Assembly (NCBI GenBank): GCA_937995735.1
Contig: CALKIZ010000081.1
Coordinates: 1-64,000 of the forward strand
Reading direction: 5' to 3'
Source: an uncultured Neomegalonema sp.
GTDB taxonomy: Bacteria > Pseudomonadota > Alphaproteobacteria > Rhodobacterales > Rhodobacteraceae
Length of the DNA: 64,000 nucleotides
Every line of letters starts with the position of its first letter. Within the stretch, counting starts at the first letter, position 1. Below the pieces are notes generated by a model. It searched no databases, had not been told where the DNA came from, and worked only from the letters and a program-made list of their open reading frames with translations. The translations under genes were made by a program, and so were the position numbers. Positions 38,072-54,846 of the stretch are shown here, piece after piece.

Positions 38072-38560
38072 CTATTCTTCCAACAGCCGCGCAAAAGCCG
38101 CTGCGTTATCATGGCCAAAGCCAAAGAGTTCGGCGCGCCATCCTGTTTCGTCATCCATCAACGCGAGGCGGCCATCCTCAAAACGGATAATCCGCACCGG
38201 AGCGGTAAGCGTCACACCTTGGTTACCCCGAACTCTGGCAAGCGCTCTTGAAACACCTGCAATGAAACCGCCTTGCGTGGGGTCGAGATCAGCGACCAAA
38301 GTTCCGTCAACATCAACGACTCGGGCCGATCCATCCATCTTGGCAAAGATTTGCACAGATCGCTCAGTTTTAACTGCGACATCTTGAGGCGGCAACGCAC
38401 TCGGCGGATGTCCGGTCCAGCGCGCGAATGCAACGACAATGAGCGATATGGCCATCAGTGCAAACATAGCCCGGACCAGGATGCGCGGGATCATCTCCCG
38501 ATCGCGCCTATCCAGCGTTGCGGTTGCCGCTTGCTGATTGAGCATGATGTTATCGGCCAT
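38072..38560 (-). CDS. puhC: Photosynthetic complex assembly protein PuhC
   Basis: PuhC is a membrane-anchored factor that helps reaction-centre/LH1 organisation. It has 162 residues, with one membrane helix (LVRAMFALMAISLIVVAFAR, about 27-46) and a periplasmic beta-rich domain with GTLVADLDPTQGGFIAGVSR and RIIRFEDGRLALMDDETGW, typical of the family. It lies between puhB (11 bp) and the short gene. Confidence 0.93.
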   Translation of the reverse strand: MADNIMLNQQAATATLDRRDREMIPRILVRAMFALMAISLIVVAFARWTGHPPSALPPQDVAVKTERSVQIFAKMDGSARVVDVDGTLVADLDPTQGGFIAGVSRALARVRGNQGVTLTAPVRIIRFEDGRLALMDDETGWRAELFGFGHDNAAAFARLLEE

Positions 38561-38571
38561 ACCCTTCGCTC

Positions 38572-39213
38572 CTATTCAGCCGCAACGAGCGCAGCAGCGG
38601 CCCGTTCTTCATCAGACGGCCTAGCAATTTTGATATGCGCTTGGGCGGCATCCGCCATAATCCGCGCCACTTGTTCTGAATCAGGGATAGAGCGTAATGC
38701 CGGTTGCGGCTTGCTCAGATGCCACGGACGAACATGCGGCCAGCATACGAGATAAGAGAATTTGGTTGATCCAATCAGATCAAGCGCAATGGTCCCATTT
38801 CCGTTTTTCCTGAGTGCAAGCTCAGCGGACCCAATCCACTTATAAGGAAGGTTGAGCGTCACCGTCAGCGCCGCCCCAATACGCATGGCAACGCGGCGAT
38901 TGGTTATCGTATAAACAGTCGTCTTCGCCTGAACCAAGGCAATCAGGTAAAGCAGCGCAATCGCGATACCGCCCATGACGAGAAACGGAACACCCGCACG
39001 AAGATCAAGCGGTGCACCGCCTGCGCCTGTGTTCAAAATACTCCATCCCGCCATCGCCGCAAAATATGCTGCAATCCACCAAGTTTTAAAAGCATCCCGC
39101 GCCAATCCCAACCAGCTAGGCGATCCTTGCCAGAGGATATGTTCGCCCTCGGGCGGGACTTCGGGCAGGCCCCGAATTGGTTCAATCGCGAAATCATCGT
39201 GGTCGTGCGACAC
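38572..39213 (-). CDS. puhB: Photosynthetic complex assembly protein PuhB
   Basis: PuhB is a three-helix membrane protein assisting reaction-centre assembly, 213 residues. The N-terminal signature is EPIRGLPEVPPEGEHILWQG. A PH-like segment YTITNRRVAMRIGAALTVTLNLPY follows the helices, and TKFSYLVCWPHVRPWHLSKPQ near the end matches the family. Nearest neighbours are puhA and puhC in the usual order. Confidence 0.95.
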   Translation of the reverse strand: MSHDHDDFAIEPIRGLPEVPPEGEHILWQGSPSWLGLARDAFKTWWIAAYFAAMAGWSILNTGAGGAPLDLRAGVPFLVMGGIAIALLYLIALVQAKTTVYTITNRRVAMRIGAALTVTLNLPYKWIGSAELALRKNGNGTIALDLIGSTKFSYLVCWPHVRPWHLSKPQPALRSIPDSEQVARIMADAAQAHIKIARPSDEERAAAALVAAE

Positions 39214-39224
39214 AATCTATCCCC

Positions 39225-39992
39225 TTAAACCAATGGTCCAAGGCGCGACTCTGAAGCGTAGAGTTTCCCGCCCGCGTAATAACCGCAAATCTTTTCTTCT
39301 TCGAGCATCGTAACCTGCGTTGCAGATGCAATCGAAGGCACATTGGCGAAATGCTTCCCCATGATGGAAAGTACGGTGACGCGATCCTTCTTAATGCGCG
39401 CGATTTGCATCGGGATCAGGCGTGAGCCACCCTCGTTCAATTCGACCTCAAGATAGCGGACCAACTGTTCCGGTTCGTCGATCCACATATCGGAGATCGT
39501 ACCAACCACTTCTCCATCCTGTGCCTCGACCGGAAGGCCGCGCGGATCGCGTCCGGCGGAGACATGAAACTGTTCCGCTTTGACCATAGGTACGATTTTG
39601 GGATGACCTGCTGCGTCAATCTCCGGTACATCGCGGCGCTCTGCCCATGATGCCGGACCGACACCATCGATCATAGGATCACCTGTGGGTTCGAACGGCG
39701 AGCCAGCAGAGGGAGACGTCAGGCGTAATGCTAGTTCCCGCTGATCACCATCATTCGCTTGAGGCACGGTGACCGATCCACGACCATGAGGCAGCTTGAA
39801 TGTTTTCTTTTTCGGAAGCGGGAAAGGCCCCTGATTAGGGGCGGGCTTTCCATCCTCAGTTTCCATCGGATAGCCTTCACGCATATTCTCGCGCTGAAGG
39901 TAAATGATCAGCCCTGCGAAAAATATCCAAAACAGATAAAGCAAAACCTGAGCAAAATCGACATGGCCGACAATGGTTGATGTAATGTCCAT
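39225..39992 (-). CDS. puhA: Photosynthetic reaction centre H subunit
   Basis: This is the H subunit of the type-II reaction centre, which shields the quinone site and provides the proton path to QB. At 255 residues it is normal. A single membrane helix near the N-terminus (VLLYLFWIFFAGLIIYLQREN) is followed by the cytoplasmic PRC-barrel domain with GPASWAERRDVPEIDAAGHP and DMWIDEPEQLVRYLEVEL. The L and M subunit genes (pufLM) are not in the window. Confidence 0.97.
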   Translation of the reverse strand: MDITSTIVGHVDFAQVLLYLFWIFFAGLIIYLQRENMREGYPMETEDGKPAPNQGPFPLPKKKTFKLPHGRGSVTVPQANDGDQRELALRLTSPSAGSPFEPTGDPMIDGVGPASWAERRDVPEIDAAGHPKIVPMVKAEQFHVSAGRDPRGLPVEAQDGEVVGTISDMWIDEPEQLVRYLEVELNEGGSRLIPMQIARIKKDRVTVLSIMGKHFANVPSIASATQVTMLEEEKICGYYAGGKLYASESRLGPLV

Positions 39993-40010
39993 GGTTGTCT
40001 CCTACGCCAT

Positions 40011-41450
40011 TCAAGTCGGAAATTCGGAAAGGCCAATTTTACTGGCCTGAGTTTTTGAAGAAGTCTTTGCAGCCGTGCGCGCCAAGGGACCAATGAGGAT
40101 CAAAGTCAAAACCAGCAGCACAATTTCGGCTTGATAGACAATCGAGTAAGGCAATGAAGGCCGCGAAAGCACACCGCCAATGACACCAGAGTCAATCATC
40201 CAAACCATGCCGTCTCGGATGCCCCCGCCCAGTGCAACGCCCAATCCAACGGCAGTTGCTTGTGCAGCACCCCAAGCGCCAAGCGCCAAGCCGCGCCCCG
40301 CATTACCAGAGACGGGCATTGTCATCGCTCCAGTCAGCATTGCGACAGCAAACAGCCCTGCACCGAAACCGATCATGACCGCACCGAGAAAGAAGATTGG
40401 TGTCCAGTCAATAAACTCTGAACCAATGACAACTGCGAACGCTGCAATGCCTGCGACGATACCGCGCGAGGCCATCGTGTAAGGCGAAACGCCACGAGAC
40501 AATGACCGCGCTGCAAAGCCAAATGCGATTAATGCACCCAATGACCAAACCGCCGTCAGAAACGTCGTTGAGGAAACGCTGAGACCAAGGACTTCGCCGC
40601 CATAAGGTTCGAGCAACACATCCTGCATCGAGAAGGCGCATGTTCCCAGTACGACGACTGCCAGCAAGCGCCCTGCCATTCCACCCTTTAAAAAATCTGC
40701 CCAAGCGTCAGCAAATTTTGGTTTGGGTTCTGCCCGTTCAGACTTGCTCATCGGGCGCATGGATTCCTGCTTCCATACAGCCACGATGTTTAACAGGAGA
40801 GTAACGAGCGCGGTCCCCTGAATGACTTGGACCAATCGCATCTCGGAAAAGTTTTCCAGCAAGGCTCCGACTATTACTGCCGACACACCGATGCCCAGCA
40901 AAAACATCATGTAGAGCAAGGCGACAACACGCGGGCGGGTTTCATCGGTTGCTTGATCACTTGCCAAAGCGAGGCCCGCCGTTTGCGTCATGTGCAGACC
41001 TATGCCTGTCATCAAAAACGCAAGCGCAGCCAAGACTTCACCGGCCCAAGACGGGCCAAGCTCTTGACTGCCTGAAAGGATCAAAATTGCAAATGGCATG
41101 ATCGAGAGGCCGCCAAACTGCCACAACGATCCAAACCACATATAGGGAACGCGCTTCCAACCGATTGACGAACGGTAATTGTCAGACCGAAACCCGAGCA
41201 AGGCGCGGAAAGGAGCAATCAAAACCGGCAATGCCACCATAAGGGCGACTAGAAACGCGGGCACGCTGAGTTCAACGATCATAACCCGATTTAATGTACC
41301 GAGCAGTAACGCCGTTGCCATTCCGCAAGAAATTTGAAACAACGAAAGGCGCAGCAAACGGCGCAAAGGAAATCCATCCGAACTGGCATCCGCAAAGGGA
41401 AGCATGTTCAATTTGAACTGTGTCAAAGGATGGAGTTCGCGGTCCGCCAT
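40011..41450 (-). CDS. lhaA: Light-harvesting complex assembly protein LhaA (BCD/PucC family)
   Basis: LhaA is a 12-helix major-facilitator-type protein that assists LH1 assembly, perhaps by delivering bacteriochlorophyll. It has 479 residues. Seen: RVMIVELSVPAFLVALMVALP, FRALLGFRSDNYRSSIGWKRVPY (in parts) and VLLEPYGGEVLGLSVSSTT, all characteristic of the BCD family. It starts on the last base of the bchM stop. A second BCD protein is encoded at 53539. Confidence 0.95.
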   Translation of the reverse strand: MADRELHPLTQFKLNMLPFADASSDGFPLRRLLRLSLFQISCGMATALLLGTLNRVMIVELSVPAFLVALMVALPVLIAPFRALLGFRSDNYRSSIGWKRVPYMWFGSLWQFGGLSIMPFAILILSGSQELGPSWAGEVLAALAFLMTGIGLHMTQTAGLALASDQATDETRPRVVALLYMMFLLGIGVSAVIVGALLENFSEMRLVQVIQGTALVTLLLNIVAVWKQESMRPMSKSERAEPKPKFADAWADFLKGGMAGRLLAVVVLGTCAFSMQDVLLEPYGGEVLGLSVSSTTFLTAVWSLGALIAFGFAARSLSRGVSPYTMASRGIVAGIAAFAVVIGSEFIDWTPIFFLGAVMIGFGAGLFAVAMLTGAMTMPVSGNAGRGLALGAWGAAQATAVGLGVALGGGIRDGMVWMIDSGVIGGVLSRPSLPYSIVYQAEIVLLVLTLILIGPLARTAAKTSSKTQASKIGLSEFPT

Positions 41451-42138
41451 CAGCTTAGTTCCATCGCCAAAGACTTATAGAAACCAGTCGACACCCGCCC
41501 TACTTCGGTAAGCGTGGCAGTTTTCGTCTCATCTAATTTTGATAGTTCCCGCTCCAAGCGTGGAATGCTTTGCGGCACGATTGCCGGTGAACGATCACTG
41601 CGCGGAAAGGCTTTACCCGCAATATGCATCGCGGTGAGCATTGGCGTCTTTGGCGCGACGGTAAAGACGGCGGTTTTTTTCGTACGGGCTTGCAAACGTA
41701 CCAGCGCCCGCGCGATGTCAGCCGGTTTATAATGGATGAGACTATCCATCGCGGCGACGTAATCAAACTCTCCCCATGCAGCATCAAGCATGTCGCCCGC
41801 TTCAAAACGGATGGACGGCAACAGAGACGCCGGAGTGCGATCCCGTGCGACCTCTAGCAAATTCGGCGAAATGTCGATGCCGATAACTTCTGCTCCGCGC
41901 TCTGCAAGGGCAGCACTTAATTGACCGACACCGCAGCCTGCATCCAGCACACGTTGCCCTGTTAAATCAGACGGAAGACGCGACAATAGAATTGCGCGCA
42001 TCTCATCACGGCCCGCACGTACAGTCTGTCTGATCTTGGACACCGGCGCATCCGACGTGAGCTGTGCCCATGTCTTTGCTGCGGTGCGATCAAAATACGT
42101 CGTTAGACGCTCGCGCGTTTCTGTATAGGTATCAGCCA

Positions 42139-42139
<1 letters not shown>
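41450..42139 (-). CDS. bchM: Mg-protoporphyrin IX methyltransferase
   Basis: BchM methylates the C13 propionate of Mg-protoporphyrin IX using S-adenosylmethionine. At 229 residues it is normal. Motif I is VLDAGCGVGQLSAALAERGA, then VIGIDISPNLLEVAR, and FDYVAAMDSLIHY. The C-terminal RVSTGFYKSLAMELS is typical. It abuts bchL (shared base) and lhaA. Confidence 0.96.
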
Positions 42140-49962
<7,823 letters not shown>

Positions 49963-50018
49963 GCATCCGTTCCCCGTGTCACTTCATGCCGGTTGAGCTA
50001 ACGCCACGAAACACAGAC

Positions 50019-50036
50019 TGTCAACTTTTTAGAACA
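50019..50036. promoter_or_regulatory. PpsR/CrtJ-type operator upstream of bchF
   Basis: This is an exact TGT-N12-ACA match (TGTCAACTTTTTAGAACA). It lies in the 345 bp between bchF and aerR, 57 bp before the bchF start. PpsR represses bch and puc promoters through such boxes under oxygen. The gene for PpsR itself is 1.1 kb away. The rest of the gap shows no gene. Confidence 0.75.
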
Positions 50037-50195
50037 CTTTACACATACAGGCAGAATAGAAGACTAGACACACCTAAAAGCGCATATCCCATTGTTTTAT
50101 AGTCAATATGCGGAGCTATATGTATAGATTTCAAAGATTTGCTTAGCTCAATTATCTAGCAACCGGCTCGATTTCAGTTTCCCCTTCGCAACATT

Positions 50196-50213
50196 TGTCC
50201 AATTCAGTTGACA
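50196..50213. promoter_or_regulatory. PpsR/CrtJ-type operator upstream of aerR
   Basis: TGTCCAATTCAGTTGACA is an exact TGT-N12-ACA with an extended dyad (TGTC...GACA). It lies 95 bp before the aerR start. Together with the box near bchF, 177 bp away, it could allow looping or autoregulation of the aerR-ppsR pair. Confidence 0.75.
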
Positions 50214-50307
50214 ATTTCTAGTTTGCAAATGAATGTGTGTACGGGACCCGATTTCTCAAACAGTACCGAGGCATCAAACGACCAACAATAGAGATAAAGG
50301 ATCGGTT

Positions 50308-51108
50308 TTGACGCGCATCGTGCAAACATCGAAACTTGAATCTGGATCGGCAAATTGTTCGATTGAGACGCATGGCGCGTGTGTGTCGTCTGAAGCCACA
50401 ACAACACATTCTCAAAAAGAAATTATAGCTTTTCGTGATGCAGCCGCAGCGCTTTGCGATCCACTTTTGAAAGTGGAAAACGGCGCTTATGATCAGTTGA
50501 TTATGAATATGATTACCGGAGGCATTTCTCCGAACGATCTAATCGATCATGTCATTCCCGCGGCAGCACAAGAACTTGGCGAAGAATGGCTTTCCGACAC
50601 GCGATCTTTCACGGACGTTACGATTGGAACATCAAGATTACAGCAGATCGTGCGTAATCTTGAAACTTCGCTCGTGCGCGAAAATTTCGTCAATATTGTC
50701 GAGCGCAGAGCATTATTAATCATCCCAGAAGCTGAACAACACACGCTTGGCTCAGTCATTCTTGCAAATCAGCTGCGTCGTCACGGAGTACGGGTCGATG
50801 TCGTCTTTGACAACAAAGCAAACGGCCTTAGTTCGAAAGTCAGTGACGGGTTATATTTTTTGATTGGCTTTTCGATTGGCACGGATCAGTCGATCAAACG
50901 TGCCAGTTCAATTGTCACCATGCTGCGCGATTGCCGGGTAAAAGCACCGATTGCACTCGGAGGGACTGCACTAACATGTGATCCCAAAAGCGTCGTTTAT
51001 GATGTTGGCGCAGACTTTTTCGCCCATAATGCACGAGAAGCGCTTGATCTTTGCGATATATGCGTGTCACGAGATGCCTTATTACCGCGACAAGCTGTGG
51101 ACGCTTGA
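50308..51108 (+). CDS. aerR: PpsR-antagonist AerR/PpaA, cobalamin-binding
   Basis: This is the vitamin B12-binding antirepressor that works with PpsR/CrtJ in light and oxygen control of photosynthesis genes. It has about 266 residues. The N-terminal helical domain (about 40-130) carries EELGEEW-like sequence (AQELGEEWLSDTRSFTDV). The Rossmann-like B12 domain follows with PEAEQHTLGSVILANQLRR, holding the histidine expected to contact cobalt, then IGFSIGTDQS and IALGGTALT. The open frame goes back to 50233, but TTG 50308 with AAAGGA 7 nt upstream is the best start. It is co-oriented with ppsR, 31 bp away. Confidence 0.92.
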   Translation: MTRIVQTSKLESGSANCSIETHGACVSSEATTTHSQKEIIAFRDAAAALCDPLLKVENGAYDQLIMNMITGGISPNDLIDHVIPAAAQELGEEWLSDTRSFTDVTIGTSRLQQIVRNLETSLVRENFVNIVERRALLIIPEAEQHTLGSVILANQLRRHGVRVDVVFDNKANGLSSKVSDGLYFLIGFSIGTDQSIKRASSIVTMLRDCRVKAPIALGGTALTCDPKSVVYDVGADFFAHNAREALDLCDICVSRDALLPRQAVDA

Positions 51109-51139
51109 AAGTTATTTTTAGAACGACGGATATATCGCT

Positions 51140-52552
51140 TTGGCGAAATTGAAAAAAAATACGTCCAAAGGGCGTCAGGCAAATGAGGAAACAGCATCCG
51201 CGCTTGAGCGGGCGCTCCGCGATGCCAGCGATATAATTCTGATTTTGAACAAAGACTCCACAGTCGATGAAGTTTACGTAAGCAATGCGAAAAATTCGCT
51301 GGGCAATCTCGATCATTGGCAAGGGCAAAATATCAACGCGCTGCTTACGGAAGAGAGCAAACCTAAACTCAAGAAGCGCCTATCCGGGGTATCAAAACAA
51401 GACCAACCCGCCTCATCATTCATTGAATTAAATCATGTTGATGAGGGTGAAAGAGAATTTCCGGCTCGTTATACAATCCATTCGGCTGATGACGCGGGCG
51501 CGGTCATTCTCGTTGGCCGCGATTTGCGCGCAACTGCCGAAGTTCAACAGCAACTTGTTCGGGCGCAGCTTGCCCTTGAAAAAGAATACGAAAAACATCG
51601 GGATTTCGATACCCGTTACCGCGTTCTCAGAGACAACCTCAATGAAGCAATTATCTTCGTTGATGCCTCTAATGGCCGAATTTTGGATGCAAATCTTCTC
51701 GCCGCAAAACTGTTCAATGTTGATTCCAACGGCTTGATTGGCCAGTCTATCAACTCGGTGCTTAAAAATATAAACCGGCGTTCTGCTTTGGAACTTTTGC
51801 TCAATGCAGCAACCGAAAAAGATCCTCTACCGATGGCGGCAAAGACAGCCCAAACCAAAGAGACATTAAAGATTCATCCGACCCTGTTCCGTTCTGCCGG
51901 TGACATGATGTTGCTGTGCCGCCTGGACGTTGGGGAGCGAGACGCATCGGAAGCAGAACAACTCACCTCGGCACTCGGTACGTTGTTTCGCACCGGGTCC
52001 GACGCGATTGTCTTTACAGATTCCAGTGGCGAAATCCGTCATGCGAACGAAGAGTTTCTCAGATTATGCGACGTCGTTCACCTATCTGATCTAAAAGAAA
52101 AAATGCTAGGGGATTTTCTTTTACGAGGATCGATTGATCAAAAAATTCTATTAGAAACAACGGCTCAAACAGGGCGTATCAAAACTTTCGCCACAAAAAT
52201 CAAGAGTGCGCATGACACCGAAACCGATGTCGAAATTGCCTCGTGCCACTTGAATGATCAGCCGAATCCTTATTTCGGTTTCGTCTTGCGCAACCGCTCA
52301 CAGATCGAAGCAATACGCGAGAGAGAAAGCAGCGAAAAAGCGACCCATAATGCGATGGAGCTTGTCGGTACGGCTCCCCTGAAAGAATTAGTGGCTGCGA
52401 CAGCGGATGTTGTGGAGAAAATGTGTATCGAAACAGCCGTCAAGCTGACAGATAACAACCGCGTTGCAGCCGCAGAACTTCTCGGCCTGTCACGCCAAAG
52501 CTTTTATGTACGCCTGCGAAAATATGACCTGCTCAAGAAGGATGAAGAGTAA
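51140..52552 (+). CDS. ppsR: Photosynthesis gene repressor PpsR/CrtJ
   Basis: PpsR is a redox-responsive repressor with PAS domains and a C-terminal Fis-type helix-turn-helix. It has 470 residues. A leading N-domain is followed by PAS1 (about 160-260) and PAS2 (about 285-390), joined by the coiled coil QQQLVRAQLALEKEYEKHRD. The DNA-binding end reads DNNRVAAAELLGLSRQSFYV. The redox cysteine equivalent to Cys420/424 lies in EKMCIETAVKL; another in MMLLCRLDVG may match Cys249/251. The only plausible start is TTG 51140 (GGA 9 nt before). Its operators lie upstream of bchF, aerR and bchG. Confidence 0.95.
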   Translation: MAKLKKNTSKGRQANEETASALERALRDASDIILILNKDSTVDEVYVSNAKNSLGNLDHWQGQNINALLTEESKPKLKKRLSGVSKQDQPASSFIELNHVDEGEREFPARYTIHSADDAGAVILVGRDLRATAEVQQQLVRAQLALEKEYEKHRDFDTRYRVLRDNLNEAIIFVDASNGRILDANLLAAKLFNVDSNGLIGQSINSVLKNINRRSALELLLNAATEKDPLPMAAKTAQTKETLKIHPTLFRSAGDMMLLCRLDVGERDASEAEQLTSALGTLFRTGSDAIVFTDSSGEIRHANEEFLRLCDVVHLSDLKEKMLGDFLLRGSIDQKILLETTAQTGRIKTFATKIKSAHDTETDVEIASCHLNDQPNPYFGFVLRNRSQIEAIRERESSEKATHNAMELVGTAPLKELVAATADVVEKMCIETAVKLTDNNRVAAAELLGLSRQSFYVRLRKYDLLKKDEE

Positions 52553-52613
52553 CATTTTCACCTGCGACATCTGATTTCATTATTACAGACAGTTCCCTCT
52601 TCCAATTCCAAGC

Positions 52614-52631
52614 TGTAATGTTATCGTTACA
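52614..52631. promoter_or_regulatory. PpsR/CrtJ-type operator upstream of bchG
   Basis: TGTAATGTTATCGTTACA is an exact TGT-N12-ACA with the extended arms TGTAA/TTACA. It ends only 2 bp before the ATG at 52634, so binding would block either a promoter start or an elongating polymerase. It suggests that bchG-bch2-bchP-idi has its own control although ppsR precedes it by 81 bp. Confidence 0.72.
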
Positions 52632-52633
52632 CT

Positions 52634-53542
52634 ATGGCTGTCACAGAAATCCATCACTCAAGGCGACTTCCAGCGCCATCTGCTATGCTGGAACTGATCA
52701 AGCCAATCACTTGGTTTCCGCCGATGTGGGCGTTTTTATGTGGTGCAATCTCAAGCGGTGTTTCGCCTTCTGGCCGATGGCTCGAAATTGCATTGGGTGT
52801 TGCGCTTGCCGGACCGATTGTGTGCGGGATGAGCCAAGCCGCGAATGATTGGTGTGATCGCCATGTTGATGCGATAAACGAACCGAACCGCCCTATTCCA
52901 TCGGGTCGTATTCCCGGTCGCTGGGGGTTCTGGATCGCCGTCGCGATGACTGTACTTTCGCTTTTTGTCGGCTCATTTCTTGGTACTTGGGGATTTGTTG
53001 CCACGATTGTCGGTGTGGTTTGCGCGTGGGCATATTCTGCCGAACCCATCCGGCTTAAAAGATCAGGCTGGTGGGGACCGGGGCTTGTTGGCCTGTGCTA
53101 CGAAGGACTGCCATGGTTTACCGGCGCTGCAGTTCTCGCAGCTGGCTTGCCGACAACTGAGGTCATTATCGTCGCGATCCTTTATGCGTTAGGCGCACAT
53201 GGAATCATGACTCTCAATGACTTTAAGGCGTTGGAAGGCGACCTCGAGACGGGCGTGAAATCTTTGCCCGTTACACTCGGTCCTAAACGCGCGGCGTATG
53301 TCGCTTGTATCGGAATGGCGATCCCGCAAGCCGTAGTCATCGGATTGTTATGGTTCTGGGGAATGCCAATCTACGCGCTCGCAGTCACAGGGCTGCTCAT
53401 CGGACAAATCTTTGCCATGCGCGTTTTGCTTCGCGATCCGAAGGGACGCGCGCCTTGGTATAATGCCGTCGGCGTAACGATGTTTGTCAGCGGCATGATG
53501 GCGGCTGCATTTGCACTCAAATCATTAGGAGCTGTGGGATGA
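52634..53542 (+). CDS. bchG: Bacteriochlorophyll synthase (geranylgeranyl/phytyl transferase)
   Basis: BchG is a UbiA-family prenyltransferase that esterifies bacteriochlorophyllide a. It has up to 302 residues and about eight helices. The aspartate-rich site is MSQAANDWCDRHVDAINEPN, and the second is TLNDFKALEGDLETGVKSLP. LIKPITWFPPMWAFLCGA at the N-terminus is typical. The ATG at 52634 lies straight after the operator with no ribosome site, so the ATG at 52685 (MLELIKPITW) remains possible. It overlaps the next gene by 4 bp. Confidence 0.95.
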   Translation: MAVTEIHHSRRLPAPSAMLELIKPITWFPPMWAFLCGAISSGVSPSGRWLEIALGVALAGPIVCGMSQAANDWCDRHVDAINEPNRPIPSGRIPGRWGFWIAVAMTVLSLFVGSFLGTWGFVATIVGVVCAWAYSAEPIRLKRSGWWGPGLVGLCYEGLPWFTGAAVLAAGLPTTEVIIVAILYALGAHGIMTLNDFKALEGDLETGVKSLPVTLGPKRAAYVACIGMAIPQAVVIGLLWFWGMPIYALAVTGLLIGQIFAMRVLLRDPKGRAPWYNAVGVTMFVSGMMAAAFALKSLGAVG

Positions 53543-54846
53543 AGCTGTCGTGGTTTTCAATCGTGCGCCTTGGTCTGATCCAAATGGCCCTCGGAGCCGT
53601 AGTCGTTCTGACCACATCTACGCTGAACCGCCTTATGGTGGTTGAGATGGCGTTGCCTGCGATCCTGCCCGGATTTTTGGTTGCGCTGCATTACGGCATT
53701 CAGATCACAAGGCCTAATTGGGGGTTCCTCTCTGACATGGGCGGAAACCGCACGACTTGGATCATAGGCGGCATGGCAGCGCTCGCCTGTGGAGGAATGT
53801 TGGCGACAGTCGGAACAGTGTTGATTGACGATCAATTCGGCGTTGGTCTCGCGGTATCGATCTTTGCCTACGCTTTGATCGGCCTCGGTGTGGGCGCATC
53901 GGGAACATCGCTGTTGGCTTTGCTGGCGACGGCAACTGAACCAAGACGCCGCGCCGCAGCCGCGACAATTACTTGGCTTATGATGATCTTTGGCATTGCG
54001 GTTACCGCGACCATTGTCGGCAAAATGCTTGATCCGTATTCGCATGGTTTGTTGCTCAAGATCGTTGCTGTCGTCGTGAGTGGCGCGTTTGTCCTGACCT
54101 GCCTTGCAATTTGGGGAATTGAGCGCCGCGTCGTCGCTGAAAGACGCGACGAAGCCGCTGTTCCTTTCCTCGTCGGATTACGCGAAATCTGGGGCGAGCG
54201 AGAGGCACGGCATTTCACTATTTTCGTCTTTCTCTCGATGGTCGCGTATTTCATGCAAGAGCTTATTCTGGAGCCTTACGCCGGATTAGTTTTCGCATTT
54301 ACGCCGGGCCAATCCACCTCATTATCGGGTGCGCAGAATGGCGGTGTGTTCCTCGGAATGCTGACCGTCGGCATCGCCGCGACCGGGTTCAAAATCGGTT
54401 CATTGAGGTTTTGGGTCACTTTTGGCTGTCTCTCCTCTGCCGCTGCCCTATGCATTATCGCGATGCTTGGACAGATCGGTGTCGGCGCTCCTCTCGGTAA
54501 AGCGGTCATATTTTTAGGTTTCTCAAATGGTATTTTTGCTGTTGCAGCTATTGGATCAATGATGCAACTCGCCGGAGAAGGCCGCACCGGGCGCGAGGGA
54601 ACCCGCATGGGGCTGTGGGGCGCAGCACAAGCAATCGCCGCCGGCTTTGGCGGCCTGTTCGGAGCGGGAGCTGTCGATGCCACCCGACTCGTTATCAATT
54701 CGGATGGCTCTGCATACGGGATCGTCTTCCTGTTTGAAGCCCTGCTATTTCTCATTGCCGCCGCTGTCGCGCTTCGCGTGATCCGGGGTCATTCACGGGG
54801 GGATCGCCCCCTCACCCAAGGAGAACTCTCATGCGCTACGATGTAG
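53539..54846 (+). CDS. BCD-family MFS protein Bch2 (Orf428/PucC-like)
   Basis: This 435-residue, 12-helix membrane protein of the BCD family lies between bchG and bchP, where it is called Orf428 or bch2 in other clusters. Seen: STLNRLMVVEMALPAILPGF, the RPNWGFLSDMGGNRTTWI loop and LILEPYAGLVFAFTPGQ. It probably helps pigment delivery or assembly, like LhaA. Overlaps of 4 bp with bchG and 16 bp with bchP show tight coupling. Confidence 0.92.
   Translation: MKLSWFSIVRLGLIQMALGAVVVLTTSTLNRLMVVEMALPAILPGFLVALHYGIQITRPNWGFLSDMGGNRTTWIIGGMAALACGGMLATVGTVLIDDQFGVGLAVSIFAYALIGLGVGASGTSLLALLATATEPRRRAAAATITWLMMIFGIAVTATIVGKMLDPYSHGLLLKIVAVVVSGAFVLTCLAIWGIERRVVAERRDEAAVPFLVGLREIWGEREARHFTIFVFLSMVAYFMQELILEPYAGLVFAFTPGQSTSLSGAQNGGVFLGMLTVGIAATGFKIGSLRFWVTFGCLSSAAALCIIAMLGQIGVGAPLGKAVIFLGFSNGIFAVAAIGSMMQLAGEGRTGREGTRMGLWGAAQAIAAGFGGLFGAGAVDATRLVINSDGSAYGIVFLFEALLFLIAAAVALRVIRGHSRGDRPLTQGELSCATM

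Noticed and set aside
50555-50570. CATTCCCGCGG sequence inside aerR resembling the REP-like palindrome
   Set aside because: Only one half matches and it lies within conserved coding sequence, so it is coincidence.
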